Below are positions 44,014 through 54,802 of a DNA stretch of 64,000 nt, piece after piece; position 1 is the stretch's first letter, and every line of letters begins with the position of its first letter. The notes under the pieces were generated by a model. It saw only the letters and a program-made list of their open reading frames with translations. It was not told the origin of the DNA and ran no database searches. This DNA is from Zea mays. Taxonomy: Eukaryota > Streptophyta > Magnoliopsida > Poales > Poaceae. The position numbers were made by a program, and so were the translations under genes. The stretch spans positions 175,614,923-175,678,922 of the forward strand of contig NC_050097.1 in the NCBI RefSeq assembly GCF_902167145.1. The letters are read 5' to 3'.

Positions 44014-45102
44014 ATGTCTGGGTTTTTGCCTCCAGTTGTCGATGACGAGGATGATTCGGATCTGTCCCAGCAGAGGTGGAGGCTTTTTGGACATCATTCG
44101 GTTTCTTCGGCCCGTTCCTCGGTGCTTTCGAGGCTTGGGCCGCAGGTCTCTTCTTCGGCGGCTGCTGGATCGGTTGATGTCGCAACACTTCAGATTGTGT
44201 CAGCTGTTGAGTTGGCTGTGCCTGGGTCTGCTGAACCAGCGAATGATGTTTTTCTCTCAAGAGTTTCGGTTGATGAGTTGATAGTGCCTGGGTCTGCTGT
44301 ACCAGTGGATGCTCTCCCAAGTGTTTCGGTTGATGAGTTGGCAGTGCCGGGGTCTGTTGTACCAGTGGATGCTGTTTTTCTCCCAAGTGCTTCGGTTGAT
44401 GAGTTGACAGCGCCTGGGTCTGCTGAACCAGTTGATGCTGCAACTCTCCCAAATGTCTTGGATGCTTCGGTGGTAGAGTTGCTGGCGCCTGGGTCTGCTG
44501 TACCAGTTGATGTCGTAACTCTCCCGAGTGCCCCGGCTGCTGCTGTTGATTCCAATTTTTGCCCTACAGTCTTGGGGGGTGCTGTTGTCAACATTGCGGA
44601 TCCCTATGGTCCTTCCCTAAATCTGCATGGGAGGGCTGGGCCTTTGCTGAATTGCTGGTTGAGTGCCAAGCCATTGTGTTTCAAGGTCTACTCCAGAAGG
44701 CAGAAGACATTGACGGTTGAAAATTTGGTGCTGTCACCCCAATTGCAGGATATCAGAAATGATATTATTTTGCCAGCGGCTCAGCTGTTGCCTAATCCTC
44801 CTCTCAGCGTTAAGCGCAGAAAGTCGTTGCCAAGCAATTTCAGGCCTCGGCGTAGCAGAAGGGTTGCAAAGTTTCCCCCTGAGTTGGGTTCTGAATCTGC
44901 TGCTAAAGTTTGCAGACTTTTGGGTTTCTGCGATGATCAGGAAAATATTTCTTTCCAAGATGCCAGGAAGTATGCTAGGTTGTTTGATGCTGCCCTGTCC
45001 AGTGATCATGTTGCTGCCCTGGCGGCCCTGTTTGGCTGGGAGGTGCCCCCCTGGGGTGCAGGCCTGAGCTGGTTTTGTCCCCGTGTTGGTAGATGGCTTT
45101 AG
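44014..45102 (+). CDS. LINE ORF1-like protein with internal repeats
   Basis: The frame is open for 362 codons to a TAG at 45102. The N-terminal half has about five repeats of a ~20-residue unit (SVDELxVPGSAxPVDA) encoded by 44205-44545. The C-terminal half contains a basic segment (RRKSLPSNFRPRRSRRVAKF) and a helical stretch. No RRM or zinc knuckle is visible in this portion, which plant L1 ORF1 proteins often have, so the 5' end may be truncated or the family divergent. ORF1 proteins bind LINE RNA. Confidence 0.55.
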   Translation: MSGFLPPVVDDEDDSDLSQQRWRLFGHHSVSSARSSVLSRLGPQVSSSAAAGSVDVATLQIVSAVELAVPGSAEPANDVFLSRVSVDELIVPGSAVPVDALPSVSVDELAVPGSVVPVDAVFLPSASVDELTAPGSAEPVDAATLPNVLDASVVELLAPGSAVPVDVVTLPSAPAAAVDSNFCPTVLGGAVVNIADPYGPSLNLHGRAGPLLNCWLSAKPLCFKVYSRRQKTLTVENLVLSPQLQDIRNDIILPAAQLLPNPPLSVKRRKSLPSNFRPRRSRRVAKFPPELGSESAAKVCRLLGFCDDQENISFQDARKYARLFDAALSSDHVAALAALFGWEVPPWGAGLSWFCPRVGRWL

Positions 45103-45109
45103 TTTCTCC

Positions 45110-48100
45110 ATGGAGCCTGGATGTTTTTTGGTTTGGAATGTTAGGGGCCTCAACAGTCGTGCTAAGAGAGACTCTGTAAAGTCGTTGGTTGTAAGCCTCA
45201 GACTTGTTGTTGTATGTCTTCAAGAAACCAAAATGGTCTCCATCTTAGACTTCAACATTCTTTCTATTCTTGGGTCTGGATTCAGTAATTTTGTTTTTAG
45301 TCCTGCCCATGGGTCCAGAGGAGGTATTTTAGTTGCTTGGCGTGATGGTTCCTTTGTTTCAGCGGCCTCAATAATCAAGGACAATTCTGTTTCGGTTCAG
45401 TTGCAAGGTGATGATGGTCATCTGTGGTGGTTCACGGGGGTGTATGGGCCTCATCAAGACAATTTGAAATCTGCCTTTCTTCAGGAATTAAGGGATATCA
45501 GGAATACATGTGTGGGGCCATGGTTGGTGGCTAGTGATTTTAATCAAATTTACAAGTCATAAGACAAGAATAATTCTAATATTAACAGGTCTCTATTAGG
45601 CCAATTCAGAGGTCTTATTGGCTCCTTGGATCTGAAAGAGATACATTTGAATGGTAGAAGATTTACCTGGTCCAATCAGAGGATAGTTCCCACCCTTGTT
45701 AAGTTGGACCATGTTTTTTGCACTGCATGTTGGGAGGAGGCTTTCCCGGATTGTTCTCTCTATAGCAGTGCCTCTGGAGTCTCCGACCATTGTCCTCTAA
45801 TCCTTAAGCTCAATGCGGATCTTAAGGGGAGGCGTAGGTTTCATTTTGAGAGCTTCTGGCCTAAGCTCCCGGGTTTTTTTGGAAGAGGTTGCTGCTTCTT
45901 GGGATCAGTCGGTCCGTTCTTCTTGCCCTTTGGAGAGGGTGTCGATGAAGCTTAAAAGATTGGCACGAAGGTTACAATCTTGGGGGCATAAGGCGGTTGG
46001 AAATGTCAATTCTCAGCTGGGGCTGGCTCGCGAGGTGCTGCACAGGTTGGAGGTGGCGCAGGACAGCAGGCTGCTGTCTACTGAAGAAGTATGGCTGCTG
46101 CAGAAATTGAAGCAGCACTGCCTTGTCCTTGCTTCTTTGGAGAGGACAGTTGCTCGTTTGCGTTCCCGGTTGCATTACTTGAGAGATGGAGATGCCAACA
46201 CAAAAAATTTTCATTTACAGGCGCGCCTCCGCAAAAAGAGGAATTTTATTTCCCATTTGGAGTGTGAGGGGAGAACTATCGCCAATCATGAAGAAATACA
46301 GGAGGTTCTGGATGATTTTTTCTATAACCTTTTGGGTTCTAATGTTCATAGACTGTTCTCTCTTAATCTGATTGCTTGTCACAGAGATGCTATTGATTTA
46401 AGTTCACTGGAGGCTCCTTTCTCAGAGAAGGAGGTTTGTGACACTATTGGTGCTCTCCCTTCTGATAAGGCTCCGGGTCTTGATGGGTTCACTGGAAAAT
46501 TTTACAAATGTTGTTGGCATATTATTAAGTCAGATATGATTGCAGCCTTGAATTCCCTCCATCAAGGAAATGCTCACAAGTTGGGGATGCTGAATTCAGC
46601 TTATTTAGCTCTCCTCCCTAAGAGAGATGTTGCCTTGTCTGCGAGAGATTTTAGACCAATTAGCTTAATTCATAGTTTTGCTAAGTTGGTCACCAAAATG
46701 CTTGCTAATAGATTGGGCCCTTACCTTCAGGAGTTGGTGGCATCTAATCAGAGTGCCTTTGTGAGAGGCAGATCAATCCATGACAACTTCATGTTGGTGC
46801 AGCAATCAATTAAGTCTCTCCACAAGAAGAGAGTCTCTAGTTTGTTCTTGAAGTTGGATATATCCAAAGCATTTGATTCGGTCTCTTGGGCCTTCTTGTT
46901 TGAAGTGCTTTCACATCTTGGTTTTGGTCCTGTGTGGCGGAATATGATATCCAATATTTTGGCCTCTTCCTCTACGCAAGTACTTTTGAATGGGTCCCCT
47001 GGTATTCCTATTAGGCATCGGAGAGGGCTTCGCCAGGGTGATCCTCTCTCTCCGATGTTGTTCGTCTTGGTTATGGATGTTCTCAATAGTCTTTTTAATC
47101 TGGCTGAAAGAAGGGGCTGCTGCATAGCTTGGAGGGTGCTAATATTCGGAGCAGACTGTCTGTTTATGCGGATGATGTGGTCCTTTTTGTTCAGCCGTTT
47201 GAGGAGGATTTTCAATGTGTCAAAACAATATTGGATTGCTTTGGGTCAGCCACGGGATTGGTCTCTAATTTGCAAAAAAGTTTCGTTATTCCAATCAGGT
47301 GTAATGATCAGGCGGTGCAGATGGGCTGCAATATTCTTCAGTGCACTTCATCCTCTTCTCCGTGCACTTATTTGGGGCTGCCAATTTCAGACACGAAGCT
47401 CAGAAAATCTGATCTCATGGTTTGGGTTGACAAAGTTGCGGACCGATTTCCTAATTGGAAGGCTCGGTTGCTTAGTCTTGCTGGCAGGACAGCTATGGTG
47501 CGCTTTGTGCTTTCAGCCATCCCGGTCTATCTTCTCATTGCTATGAAAATCCCCAAGTGGGTGATCAATTCCATAGACAAGATTCGGAGAGGATTTATTT
47601 GGAGAGGAAGAAAGGAGGTAAATGGTGGGAGTTGCCTTGTTTCGTGGGACATTGTCACAAGGCCTTTATATCTCGGTGGGCTTGGGATTTCTAATCTGTT
47701 GTACCAAAGTTGGGCGCTGCAAGCTAAATGGTTATGGTTGCAAAAAACAGATCCTAACAAACCATGGTCTGGTCTGGAATTTCCTATTCAGCAGCATGTC
47801 AGGAGCTTCTTTTCTTCCTCAATTGTTACCATGGTTGGCAATGGGTGTAATACTTTATTTTGGACAGATCGGTGGGTGGATGGGTCTCGTATCCAGGATT
47901 TTGCCCCTGTTGTTGTGGCTAATGTTGGAAAACGGGCCCTTTCTTCCAGGACGGTGGCCCATGCTCTTGAGAACTGGCAGTGGGTCAGCGACATTGTGTC
48001 CCCTCTTAATTTGTCTGGTCTGTAGCAATATCTGAACCTTTGGGACGCATTGAGGGGAGTGGTGCTCACTCAGGAGGCTGATAGACATGTGTGGATCCAT

Positions 48101-48886
48101 TCTTCCTCTGGACAGTTCTCTTCTAAATCATGTTATAAGGCTTTTTTCTTGGGTTCGATTACTTTTGAACCATGGAAGAGGCTGTGGAAGACTTGGGCTC
48201 CACCCAAATGCAAATTTTTTATTTGGTTGGCAATAAGGAATAAATGTTGGACAGCTGATAGACTGCAGAAAAGAGGGTTAGATCATCCTGAGGTTTGTCC
48301 GTTGTGTGATCAAGAGCCGGAAAATATCCAACACCTCCTTTGCACTTGCGTTTTTGCGCGGCAGTTTTGGTATTACATTCTTTCTTCGTTGGGGATGGCT
48401 AATCTTTCTCCTAACTCTAATGAGTCCACTTTTGCTGACTGGTGGGCGAAAGTAAGTAAGCAAGTGCACAAATCCAAAAGAAGAGGCTTTAACGGTATCA
48501 TCATCTTGGGGGCTTGGTGTTTATGGCTACATCGTAATAAGGTGATTTTTGATGGTGTCAGTCCTTCAATTATTGGCATAAAGGCAATTTTTTGGATGAA
48601 GTTGAGTTCTGGAGGCTTGCCGGTGCTAGGCATCTTGAGGCTTTGGTTCCTGGTGCTGGAATTTTTAGGTCAAGGGTTCTTTTGGGTGATTAGTGAAGAG
48701 CAGGTGTGTGTGGTCTGCTGGCACTTTTTGCTGTTCGGTCTCCTATTGCGTGCTGCTGTTTCCAGGCGCATTTATGGAGGCTACAGTTCTGTGCGCAGCA
48801 GAAGTTGGTGGTTTTGTGTTTTGTGTTTTGCCTATTTTGGCATTGTACTTTGGTCCATTTTGGACTGTTTTCTTCTCTTAATTTAA
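45110..48886 (+). pseudogene. LINE ORF2: endonuclease and reverse transcriptase, disrupted
   Basis: ATG at 45110 starts an apurinic-type endonuclease: WNVRGLNS, then CLQETK, then GVYGPH and WLVASDFNQI. An in-frame TAA lies at 45560-45562. It continues with SDHCPLIL to a frameshift in the T run near 45870-45877. RT motifs follow: FRPISLIHSFAKL, LKLDISKAFDSVSW, GLRQGDPLSPMLFVLVMD. A second frameshift falls near 47120-47130, then YADDVVLF (47162 on). A TAG at 48023-48025 precedes the zf-RVT part (CKFFIWLAIRNKCWTADRL, then CPLCDQEPENIQHLL). It would nick the target and copy LINE RNA. Confidence 0.9.
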
Positions 48887-48920
48887 TGATGCGCAGCTCT
48901 CCTGCGCGTTTAAGAAAAAA

Positions 48921-48933
48921 AAAGAGACTGTGA
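48921..48933. repeat. Right target duplication of the LINE
   Basis: Exact copy of 43925-43937 directly after the A-rich tail. Confidence 0.9.
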
Positions 48934-49553
48934 TGCCTACGAGGCTGAGTTAGTCAATCTAAAATCTACTTCAAACTTTAGTATGTAGTTTTTTAAAGAA
49001 TCATAATGCCCAAGAGAGCGGTGAATTAGGATTTTCTAAAAAATCTTGCAATAATTAACTTCTAATCATAAGCCAAACTTTACTTTAGTGTCAAATGTGT
49101 TTATAAAGAGAAAGGCGCACTAAAATCAAACCCTATGCTACCATATCAATACTTGGAATGTAAATGCTCAAAGTAAATTATTCAAAAGTAATTGCGGAAA
49201 GTAAAGCAAGTGTTATGATGACTCCTCCAATTTTTTCCTAACATATCAAAGAGTTGTCACTCTCCATTAGTCCTTATTAGAGCACCCGTGTAAGTGTGTA
49301 GCTTCCCATTAGTCCGCGTAAGATTAAGTGCTCACTAGAGCTGGTTCTTCACCACTCTAGCATAGTGAATCGGTCGTCGTCGTGTACAATTCATGAGTCG
49401 GGTCACGCACAAGCTCTTCAGATGATCACCACACTCCAATTTCCACTGAGTCGTTTAGGTGATGAACACCAAATTCTCAGGTGACCATGACAAGTCTAAT
49501 ATGTGTGGTGGATGCATATAAGTGGCTCTCTATGCAATATTGAAGTTGCTAAT

Positions 49554-50799
49554 TGAGAGCACCTAGAGGGGGGGGGTGAATAGGTGATCCTGTAAATCTT
49601 AAAAACTTAAGCCACAAAACTTTGATTAAGTGTTAGCACCGTTAATGCCAAGTGGCTAGAGAGGAGTCAAAACACAATAACCACAAGAAATCAATCACAG
49701 AAATGACACGGTGGTTATCCCGTGGTTCGGCCAAGTACAAAACTTGCCTACTCCACGTTGTGGCGTCCCAATGGACGAGAGTTGCACTCAACTCCTCTCA
49801 AGTGATCCAATGATCAACTTGAATACCACGGTGTTCTTGCTTTTCTTTTCTCAATCCCGTTTGCGAGGAATCTCCACAACTTGGAGCCTCTCGCCCTTAC
49901 AAAAGATGTTCACAGAGAATCACGGAGCAAGGGAGGGAATGAGCAACGCACACAAGACTTCAAAAGATCAGAGCAACACGCACACAAGCAGCAATAAGAG
50001 CTCGCAACACAACTCAAAGAGTACACAACTCCACAAGAGCTCTATATGCTATCACAATGAATCGAATGCGCTAGATCAATGTCTTGGTGCTTAGAAAGGT
50101 TGTAGGAATGCTTGGTGTTTTCCTCCATGCGCCTAGGGGTCCCTTTTATAGCCCCAAGGCAGCTAGGAGCCGTTGAGAACACATCTGGAAGGCTATCCTT
50201 GCCTTCTGTCGTCGGGCGCACCGGACAGTCCGGTGCACACCGGACACTGTCCGGTGCCCGATTTATTTCCATAAACAGCGCACCCGACCGTTGCTGTCTG
50301 TTGCAGATCCGGGCGCCGTTGGCGCACCGGACATGTCCGGTGCACACCGGACAGTCCGGTGCCCCATTCCGACCGTTGGCTCGGCCACGTGTCGCGCGCC
50401 GATCGCGCGGCCGACCGTTGGCCCGGCCGACCGTTGGCTCACCGGACAGTCCGGTGCACACCGGACAGTCCGGTGAATTTTAGTCGAAGTCGCCGGAGAA
50501 AAACCCGAGAGCGGCTGGTTTGCTCCGCGCTGGTCTGGCGCACCGGACACTGTCCGGTGCACACCGGACAGTCCGGTGCCCCAGCCCGTAGCAGCCCTCC
50601 ACTCCTCTTCTTCTTCCTGTTTCTAACACTTAGACAAGAATATTAGTACACAAAACCAATGTACTAAGGCTTAGAAACATACCTTAACTTGTGATATGCA
50701 CTTTGTTCATCCATGGGCATATTTTCACATTTAAGCACTTGTGTTTGCACTCAATCACCAAAATATTTAGAAATGGCCCAAGGGCACATTTCCCTTTCA
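49554..50799 (-). repeat. 3' LTR of the Opie-like element
   Basis: 1246 bp. Minus-strand TATAAAAGGG at 50150-50141. Contains four paired palindromes of the form CACCGGACAGTCCGGTG (50217-50259, 50323-50363, 50438-50475, 50538-50579). Confidence 0.93.
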
Positions 50800-50814
50800 A
50801 TCTCCCCCTTTTTG
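50800..50814 (-). promoter_or_regulatory. Polypurine tract of the Opie-like element
   Basis: Minus strand AAAAAGGGGGAGAT lies directly before the LTR start TGAAAGGG. This is where plus-strand DNA synthesis is primed. Confidence 0.8.
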
Positions 50815-51588
50815 GTGATTTATGCCAACACAACATAAAGCAAGTGGAACAAGTGCAAAACTACTTCAAATAAAAACTAACTTTGAGTTTTATTCAATTT
50901 TGGCATATATGGATCATCCTTTGCCACCATTTGGTTTGTTTTTGCAAATCAAACTCAAATCTCTATCTCTAAGTCAAACACACATGTTGAAGTATAAAGA
51001 GAGTCATTCCAAAAGAGATTGATCAAAGATTTCAAAAACTCCCCCTATTTCCCATAATCAATACTTCTCCCCACAAGAAGCCAACTTTTGACAAAAGAGA
51101 CAGTAAGAGAGTTTTAACAAAACAAAAAGCTCTATTTCACTATTTTCAAAATTTCTCAAGTGGTAGCTGATCCATCTATTGATTTGGCCTTTATTTTCTC
51201 CCCCTTTGGCATCAAGCACCAAAACGGGATCAATCTTGGCCTTATAACCCCATTGCCTCACCAAAATCTTCAATTAAGAGCAAATGGCAATAAGAGTTCA
51301 TGAGATGAACTTGGAATTAGTTACCCTCTCATCGGAGTGCAGTGGAAGTCTTTCATGGTCCAAGTCCACCTTTTCCCTTTCAATCCTCCTTCGAGACTAA
51401 ATCATCAAACTCAAGCACATGGTTAGTCTCAAAGGGTCAAGTTGTAACACATCTCCCCCTAAACATGTGCATTACTTTGCAACGGACTTGTGAGGTCCAG
51501 GGAGTGTTTGTACAACTTGAGCACCATAATACGCAACAAAATGCAAAAAGGAACATGATCAAAAGCATAAGTACATGTATGCTACAAT
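50815..51588. other. Non-coding 3' part of the Opie-like element
   Basis: Between the pol stop (51589) and the polypurine tract lie ~770 bp, AT rich, with several C-rich CTCCCCCTTT-like patches (50806, 51041, 51201, 51452) that echo the polypurine tract on the minus strand. No gene is visible. Confidence 0.55.
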
Positions 51589-54500
51589 TCAATCCAGGTT
51601 CCGCGAATCTATGACATTTAGCTCACTACGCAACCTGCAAAAGGTCTTCTCATCTAGAGGCTTAGTGAAGATATCGGCTAGCTGGTTCTCGGTGCTAACA
51701 TGAAACACTTCGATATCTCCCTTTTGCTGGTGGTCTCTCAAAAAGTGATGCCGGATGTCTATGTGCTTTGTGCGGCTGTGCTCAACAGGATTCTCCGCCA
51801 TGCGGATAGCACTCTCATTGTCACATAGGAGTGGGACTTTGCTCAGATTGTAGCCAAAGTCCTTGAGGGTTTGCCTCATCCAAAGTAGTTGCGCGCAACA
51901 CTGTCCTGCGGCAACATACTCGGCCTCAGCGGTGGATAGGGCAACGGAAGTTTGTTTCTTAGAATTCCATGACACCAGGGACCTTCCTAAGAATTGGCAC
52001 GTCCCCGATGTACTCTTCCTATCGACCTTACATCCAGCATAGTCGGAGTCTGAGTATCCAACTAAGTCAAAGGTAGACCCCTTTGGATACCAGAGCCCGA
52101 AGCAAGGCGTAGCAACTAAATATCTAAGAATCCGCTTCACCGCCACTAAGTGACACTCCTTAGGATCGGATTGAAATCTAGCACACATGCATACGCTAAG
52201 CATAATATCCGGTCTACTAGCACATAAGTAAAGTAATGACCCTATCATTGACCGGTATGCTTTTTGATCAACGGACTTACCTCCTTTGTTGAGGTCGGTG
52301 TGTCCGTCGGTTCCTATCGGAGTCTTTGCGGGCTTGACGTCCTTCATCCCAAACCGCTTTAGCAGATCTTGCGTGTACTTTGTTTGGGAGATGAAGGTGC
52401 CGTCCTTGAGTTGCTTCACTTGGAACCCAAGGAAGTAGTTCAACTCGCCCATCATCGACATCTCGAATTTTTGCGTCATCACCCTGCTAAACTCTTCACA
52501 AGACTTTTGGTTAGTAGAACCAAATATTATGTCATCGACATAAATTTGGCACACAAACAGATCACCATCACATGTCTTTGTAAAAAGAGTTGGATCGGCT
52601 TTCCCAACCTTGAAAGCATTAACAATTAGAAAGTCTCTAAGGCATTCATACCATGCTCTTGGGGCTTGCTTAAGTCCATAGAGCGCCTTAGAGAGCTTAC
52701 ACACATGGTCGGGGTACCGTTCATCCTCGAAGCCAGGGGGTTGCTCTACGTACACCTCCTCCTTGATTGGCCCGTTGAGGAAAGCGCTCTTCACATCCAT
52801 TTGGTACAACCTGAAAGAGTGATGAGCGGCATATGCTAGCAAGATACGAATTGATTCTAGCCTAGCCACAGGAGCAAAAGTCTCCTCGAAATCCAAACCT
52901 GCGACTTGGGCATAGCCTTTTGCCACAAGTCGAGCCTTGTTTCTCGTCACCACCCCGTGCTCGTCCTGTTTGTTGCGGAACACCCACTTGGTTCCCACAA
53001 CATTTTGCTTCGGACGAGGCACCAGTGTCCAAACTTCATTTCTTTTGAAGTTGTTGAGCTCCTTCTGCATGGCCAACACCCAGTCTGGATCTAGCAAGGC
53101 CTCCTCTACCCTGAAAGGCTCAATAGAAGAGACAAAGGAGTAATGTTCACAAAAATTAACTAGTCGAGATCGAGTAGTTACTCCCTTGCTAATGTCACCC
53201 AGAATTTGGTCGACGGGATGATCCCTTTGAATCATCGCTCGAACTTGGGTTGGAGGTGCCGGTTGCGCTTCTTCCTCCATTACTTGATCATCTTGTGCTC
53301 CCCCTTGATCAAGCGCCTCCACTTGAGGTACCTGTTCGTCATTTTCGGTTTGGGGATGCACCATAGTTGAGGAAGAAGGTTGATCTCGTTCATCTTGTTC
53401 CTGTGGCCGCACTTCTCCAATCGCCATGGTTCGTATGGCGGCCGCTGGAACATCTTCTTCATCTACATCATCACCATCAACAACTTGCTCTCTTGGAGAG
53501 CCATTAGTCTCATCAAATACAACGTCGCTAGAGACTTCAACCAAACCCGATGATTTGTTGAAGACTCTATACGCCTTTGTATTTGAGTCATAACCTAACA
53601 AAAACCCTTCTACAGCTTTGGGAGCAAACTTAGAATTCCTACCCTTCTTCACTAGAATGTAGCATTTACTCCCAAATACACGAAAGTACGATACATTGGG
53701 TTTGTTACCGGTTAGTAGCTCATACGACGTCTTCTTGAGGAGGCGATGAAGGTAGACCCTGTTGATGGCGTGGCAAGCAGTGTTAACGGCTTCCGTCCAA
53801 AAGCACTCGGGGGTCTTGAACTCTCCTAGCATCGTCCTCGCCATATCGATGAGCGTCCTGTTCTTCCTCTCTACCACACCATTTTGCTGTGGTGTGTAGG
53901 GAGCGGAGAACTCGTGCTTGATCCCTTCCTCTTCAAGGAACTCCTCCACTTGAAGGTTCTTGAACTCGGATCCGTTGTCGCTCCTTATCTTCTTCACTTT
54001 GAGCTCAAACTCATTTTGAGCTCTCCTGAGGAAGCGTTTGAGGGTCCCTTGGGTTTCGGACTTTTCCTGCAAAAAGAACACCCAAGTGAAGCGGGAAAAG
54101 TCATCAACAATAACTAAACCATACTTACTTCCTCCTATGCTCAGATAGGCGACGGGTCCAAAAAGGTCCATATGCAGCATCTCCAAGGGTCTTGATGTCG
54201 TCATCACATTTTTGGTGTGATGAGAGCCTCCCACCTGTTTCCCTGCTTGACAAGCTGCACAAGGTCTATCTTTTTCGAATTGAACATTAGTTAGACCTAT
54301 CACGTGTTCTCCCTTTAGAAGCTTGTGAAGGTTCTTCATCCCCACATGTGCTAAGCGGCGATGCCACAGCCAGCCCATGCTAGTCTTAGCTATTAAGCAT
54401 GCATCTAGACCGGCCTCTTCTTTTGCAAAATCAACTAAATAAAGTTTGCCGTCTAATACACCCTTAAAAGCTAGTGAACCATCACTTCTTCTAAAGACAG

Positions 54501-54795
54501 ACACATCTACATTCGTAAATAGACAGTTATACCCCATGTTGCATAATTGACTAACAGATAGCAAATTATAACCAAGAGACTCTACTAAAAACACATTAGA
54601 GATAGAGTGCTCATTAGAAATTGCAATTTTACCTAACCCTTTTACCTTGCCTTGATTCCCATCACCGAATATGATTGAATCTTGGGAATCCTTATTCTTG
54701 ACGTAGGAGGTGAACATCTTCTTCTCCCCCGTCATATGGTTTGTGCATCCGCTGTCAATAATCCAGCTTGAACCCCCGGATGCATAAACCTGCAA
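51589..54795 (-). CDS. Pol polyprotein of the Opie-like element
   Basis: An uninterrupted 1068-residue frame. Order: aspartic protease ([13 protein letters not shown], residues ~11-23), GAG-pre-integrase zinc region (HRRLAHVGM and CAACQAGK, ~146-190), integrase core with D (LHMDLFGP), D (IRSDNGSEF) and E ([11 protein letters not shown]), RT with KSAFLNG and catalytic YVDDIIFGS, and RNase H ([31 protein letters not shown]). Copia order is thus clear. The frame is shifted by one base from gag, and it is open upstream of the first ATG across the gag stop. Either a single-base change near 54815-54826 or translational frameshifting would link them. Enzymatic motifs look intact. Confidence 0.9.
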   Translation of the reverse strand: MQVYASGGSSWIIDSGCTNHMTGEKKMFTSYVKNKDSQDSIIFGDGNQGKVKGLGKIAISNEHSISNVFLVESLGYNLLSVSQLCNMGYNCLFTNVDVSVFRRSDGSLAFKGVLDGKLYLVDFAKEEAGLDACLIAKTSMGWLWHRRLAHVGMKNLHKLLKGEHVIGLTNVQFEKDRPCAACQAGKQVGGSHHTKNVMTTSRPLEMLHMDLFGPVAYLSIGGSKYGLVIVDDFSRFTWVFFLQEKSETQGTLKRFLRRAQNEFELKVKKIRSDNGSEFKNLQVEEFLEEEGIKHEFSAPYTPQQNGVVERKNRTLIDMARTMLGEFKTPECFWTEAVNTACHAINRVYLHRLLKKTSYELLTGNKPNVSYFRVFGSKCYILVKKGRNSKFAPKAVEGFLLGYDSNTKAYRVFNKSSGLVEVSSDVVFDETNGSPREQVVDGDDVDEEDVPAAAIRTMAIGEVRPQEQDERDQPSSSTMVHPQTENDEQVPQVEALDQGGAQDDQVMEEEAQPAPPTQVRAMIQRDHPVDQILGDISKGVTTRSRLVNFCEHYSFVSSIEPFRVEEALLDPDWVLAMQKELNNFKRNEVWTLVPRPKQNVVGTKWVFRNKQDEHGVVTRNKARLVAKGYAQVAGLDFEETFAPVARLESIRILLAYAAHHSFRLYQMDVKSAFLNGPIKEEVYVEQPPGFEDERYPDHVCKLSKALYGLKQAPRAWYECLRDFLIVNAFKVGKADPTLFTKTCDGDLFVCQIYVDDIIFGSTNQKSCEEFSRVMTQKFEMSMMGELNYFLGFQVKQLKDGTFISQTKYTQDLLKRFGMKDVKPAKTPIGTDGHTDLNKGGKSVDQKAYRSMIGSLLYLCASRPDIMLSVCMCARFQSDPKECHLVAVKRILRYLVATPCFGLWYPKGSTFDLVGYSDSDYAGCKVDRKSTSGTCQFLGRSLVSWNSKKQTSVALSTAEAEYVAAGQCCAQLLWMRQTLKDFGYNLSKVPLLCDNESAIRMAENPVEHSRTKHIDIRHHFLRDHQQKGDIEVFHVSTENQLADIFTKPLDEKTFCRLRSELNVIDSRNLD

Positions 54796-54802
54796 GGCAA
54801 AT

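Larger units (their letters stand above)
43938..48920 (+). mobile_element. L1-type LINE, near full length, mutated
   Basis: A 5.0-kb plus-strand element with ORF1, ORF2 (endonuclease, reverse transcriptase, zf-RVT-like C-terminus) and an A-rich tail, bounded by the 13-bp duplication AAAGAGACTGTGA. ORF2 is disrupted by two in-frame stops and two frameshifts, so the copy is dead. The poly(A) and long target duplication are the expected signature of target-primed reverse transcription. Confidence 0.92.

Noticed and set aside
50217..50579. Regularly placed palindromes resembling a CRISPR array
   Set aside because: Spacing is irregular, the units sit in both LTRs of a retrotransposon, and the genome is eukaryotic.
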